A DNA stretch of 64,000 nucleotides from Cyanobium sp. AMD-g (lineage in GTDB: Bacteria > Cyanobacteriota > Cyanobacteriia > PCC-6307 > Cyanobiaceae): the NCBI RefSeq assembly GCF_024346395.1, contig NZ_JAGQCW010000003.1:124001-188000 (forward strand). Reading direction: 5' to 3'. This document shows positions 63,740-64,000 of the stretch, in pieces. The notes below the pieces were generated by a model. The model saw only the letters and a program-made list of their open reading frames with translations. It was not told the origin of the DNA and did no database searches. How positions within the stretch are numbered: the first letter of the stretch is position 1; every line of letters begins with the position of its first letter. A program made the translations under genes and the position numbers.

Positions 63740-64000
63740 ATGGATGCGGTCCGGCTGCTCGCGCTCCTGATTCTGGTGACGGTGCTGGTGGGTTTTGTGG
63801 GGCTGCTCCTGCGCCGCAACCTCTTTCTGAAGGTCATGGCCATGGACGTGATGGGGTCGGCCGTGGTGGCCCTGTTCGTGCTCGTGGCGGCGCGCACCGG
63901 GCTGCGGAGCCCGATCCTGTTGGCCCCTGCTGCCTCTGAGACGGCGACGGCCAGCGTTCCACTGGCTGACCCGATCCCCCAGGCCGTGATTCTCACGGCG
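63740..64000 (+). CDS. mnhC: Na+/H+ antiporter subunit C (3' end outside window)
   Basis: The first 87 codons of an MnhC/MrpC/NuoK-type subunit. The translation MDAVRLLALLILVTVLVGFV, GLLLRRNLFLKVMAMDVMGS and later DPIPQAVILTA match the family; the PQAVILTA motif precedes the third helix. Mrp complexes exchange sodium for protons and in cyanobacteria are linked to bicarbonate uptake. The remaining subunits should follow beyond the window. Confidence 0.85.
   Translation, partial: MDAVRLLALLILVTVLVGFVGLLLRRNLFLKVMAMDVMGSAVVALFVLVAARTGLRSPILLAPAASETATASVPLADPIPQAVILTA

Overview
The window is about 70% GC for most of its length and reads as a chromosome segment of a picocyanobacterium of the Synechococcus/Cyanobium type. 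The evidence is the small photosystem II genes psbI, psbN and psbH, the nitrogen regulator ntcA, thyX in place of thyA, DevBCA-like exporter genes, and several families known mainly from cyanobacteria (DUF3769, DUF3084, DUF3146). Genes are tightly packed, with many 4-bp ATGA/GTGA overlaps. There are no rRNA genes, no tRNA I could support, no CRISPR array and no intact transposase.

Layout. 1-14.8 kb is core: leuCD, an LptD-like outer-membrane protein, psbI, a GH38 alpha-mannosidase, psbN/psbH, tatA, pth, a DUF3084 and RNase H-fold pair, ntcA, rph, a CobO-like protein that has lost its P-loop, and dcd. 14.8-20.8 kb is a visibly AT-richer defence island. It holds a complete type II CBASS operon (CD-NTase, E1-E2 Cap2, JAB Cap3, HNH-SAVED Cap5), preceded by a separate gene that looks like a caspase/CHAT-type cysteine hydrolase with an N-terminal SH3-like segment. 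20.8-25.5 kb is an accessory patch with an esterase, DUF3592 and DUF429 proteins, a HEPN/MNT pair, and two Phd/PIN toxin-antitoxin modules whose toxins have both lost their centre.

25.5-32.5 kb has tetR divergent from devBCA, then a methyltransferase, GNAT, a secreted protein, a CPBP protease and an intact mazEF pair with an inverted repeat in front. 32.5-38.2 kb has a GH9 cellulase with CBM2 and RTX-like tail, a LuxR response regulator, a second methyltransferase, a PhnB-like protein and a lipase-like hydrolase. 38.1-49.4 kb has a GluR0-like receptor, a lower-GC multi-spanning membrane protein, thyX, a TxlA/HCF164-like thioredoxin, a NIL/4Fe-4S protein, a soluble-lytic-transglycosylase-like protein, glmM, a Tat-exported dienelactone hydrolase and an MscS channel. 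49.5-61.4 kb is one gene of 3953 codons for a giant RTX/Calx-beta/beta-propeller surface or secreted protein. A trypsin-like protease, a hypothetical protein and the start of an mnhC/mrpC antiporter gene close the window.

The strongest candidate for an undescribed system is the caspase/CHAT-like gene beside the CBASS operon. CBASS itself is known; an upstream SH3-like plus caspase-like partner is, as far as I know, not a standard component. All functional calls rest on reading the translated sequence; no database search was run.
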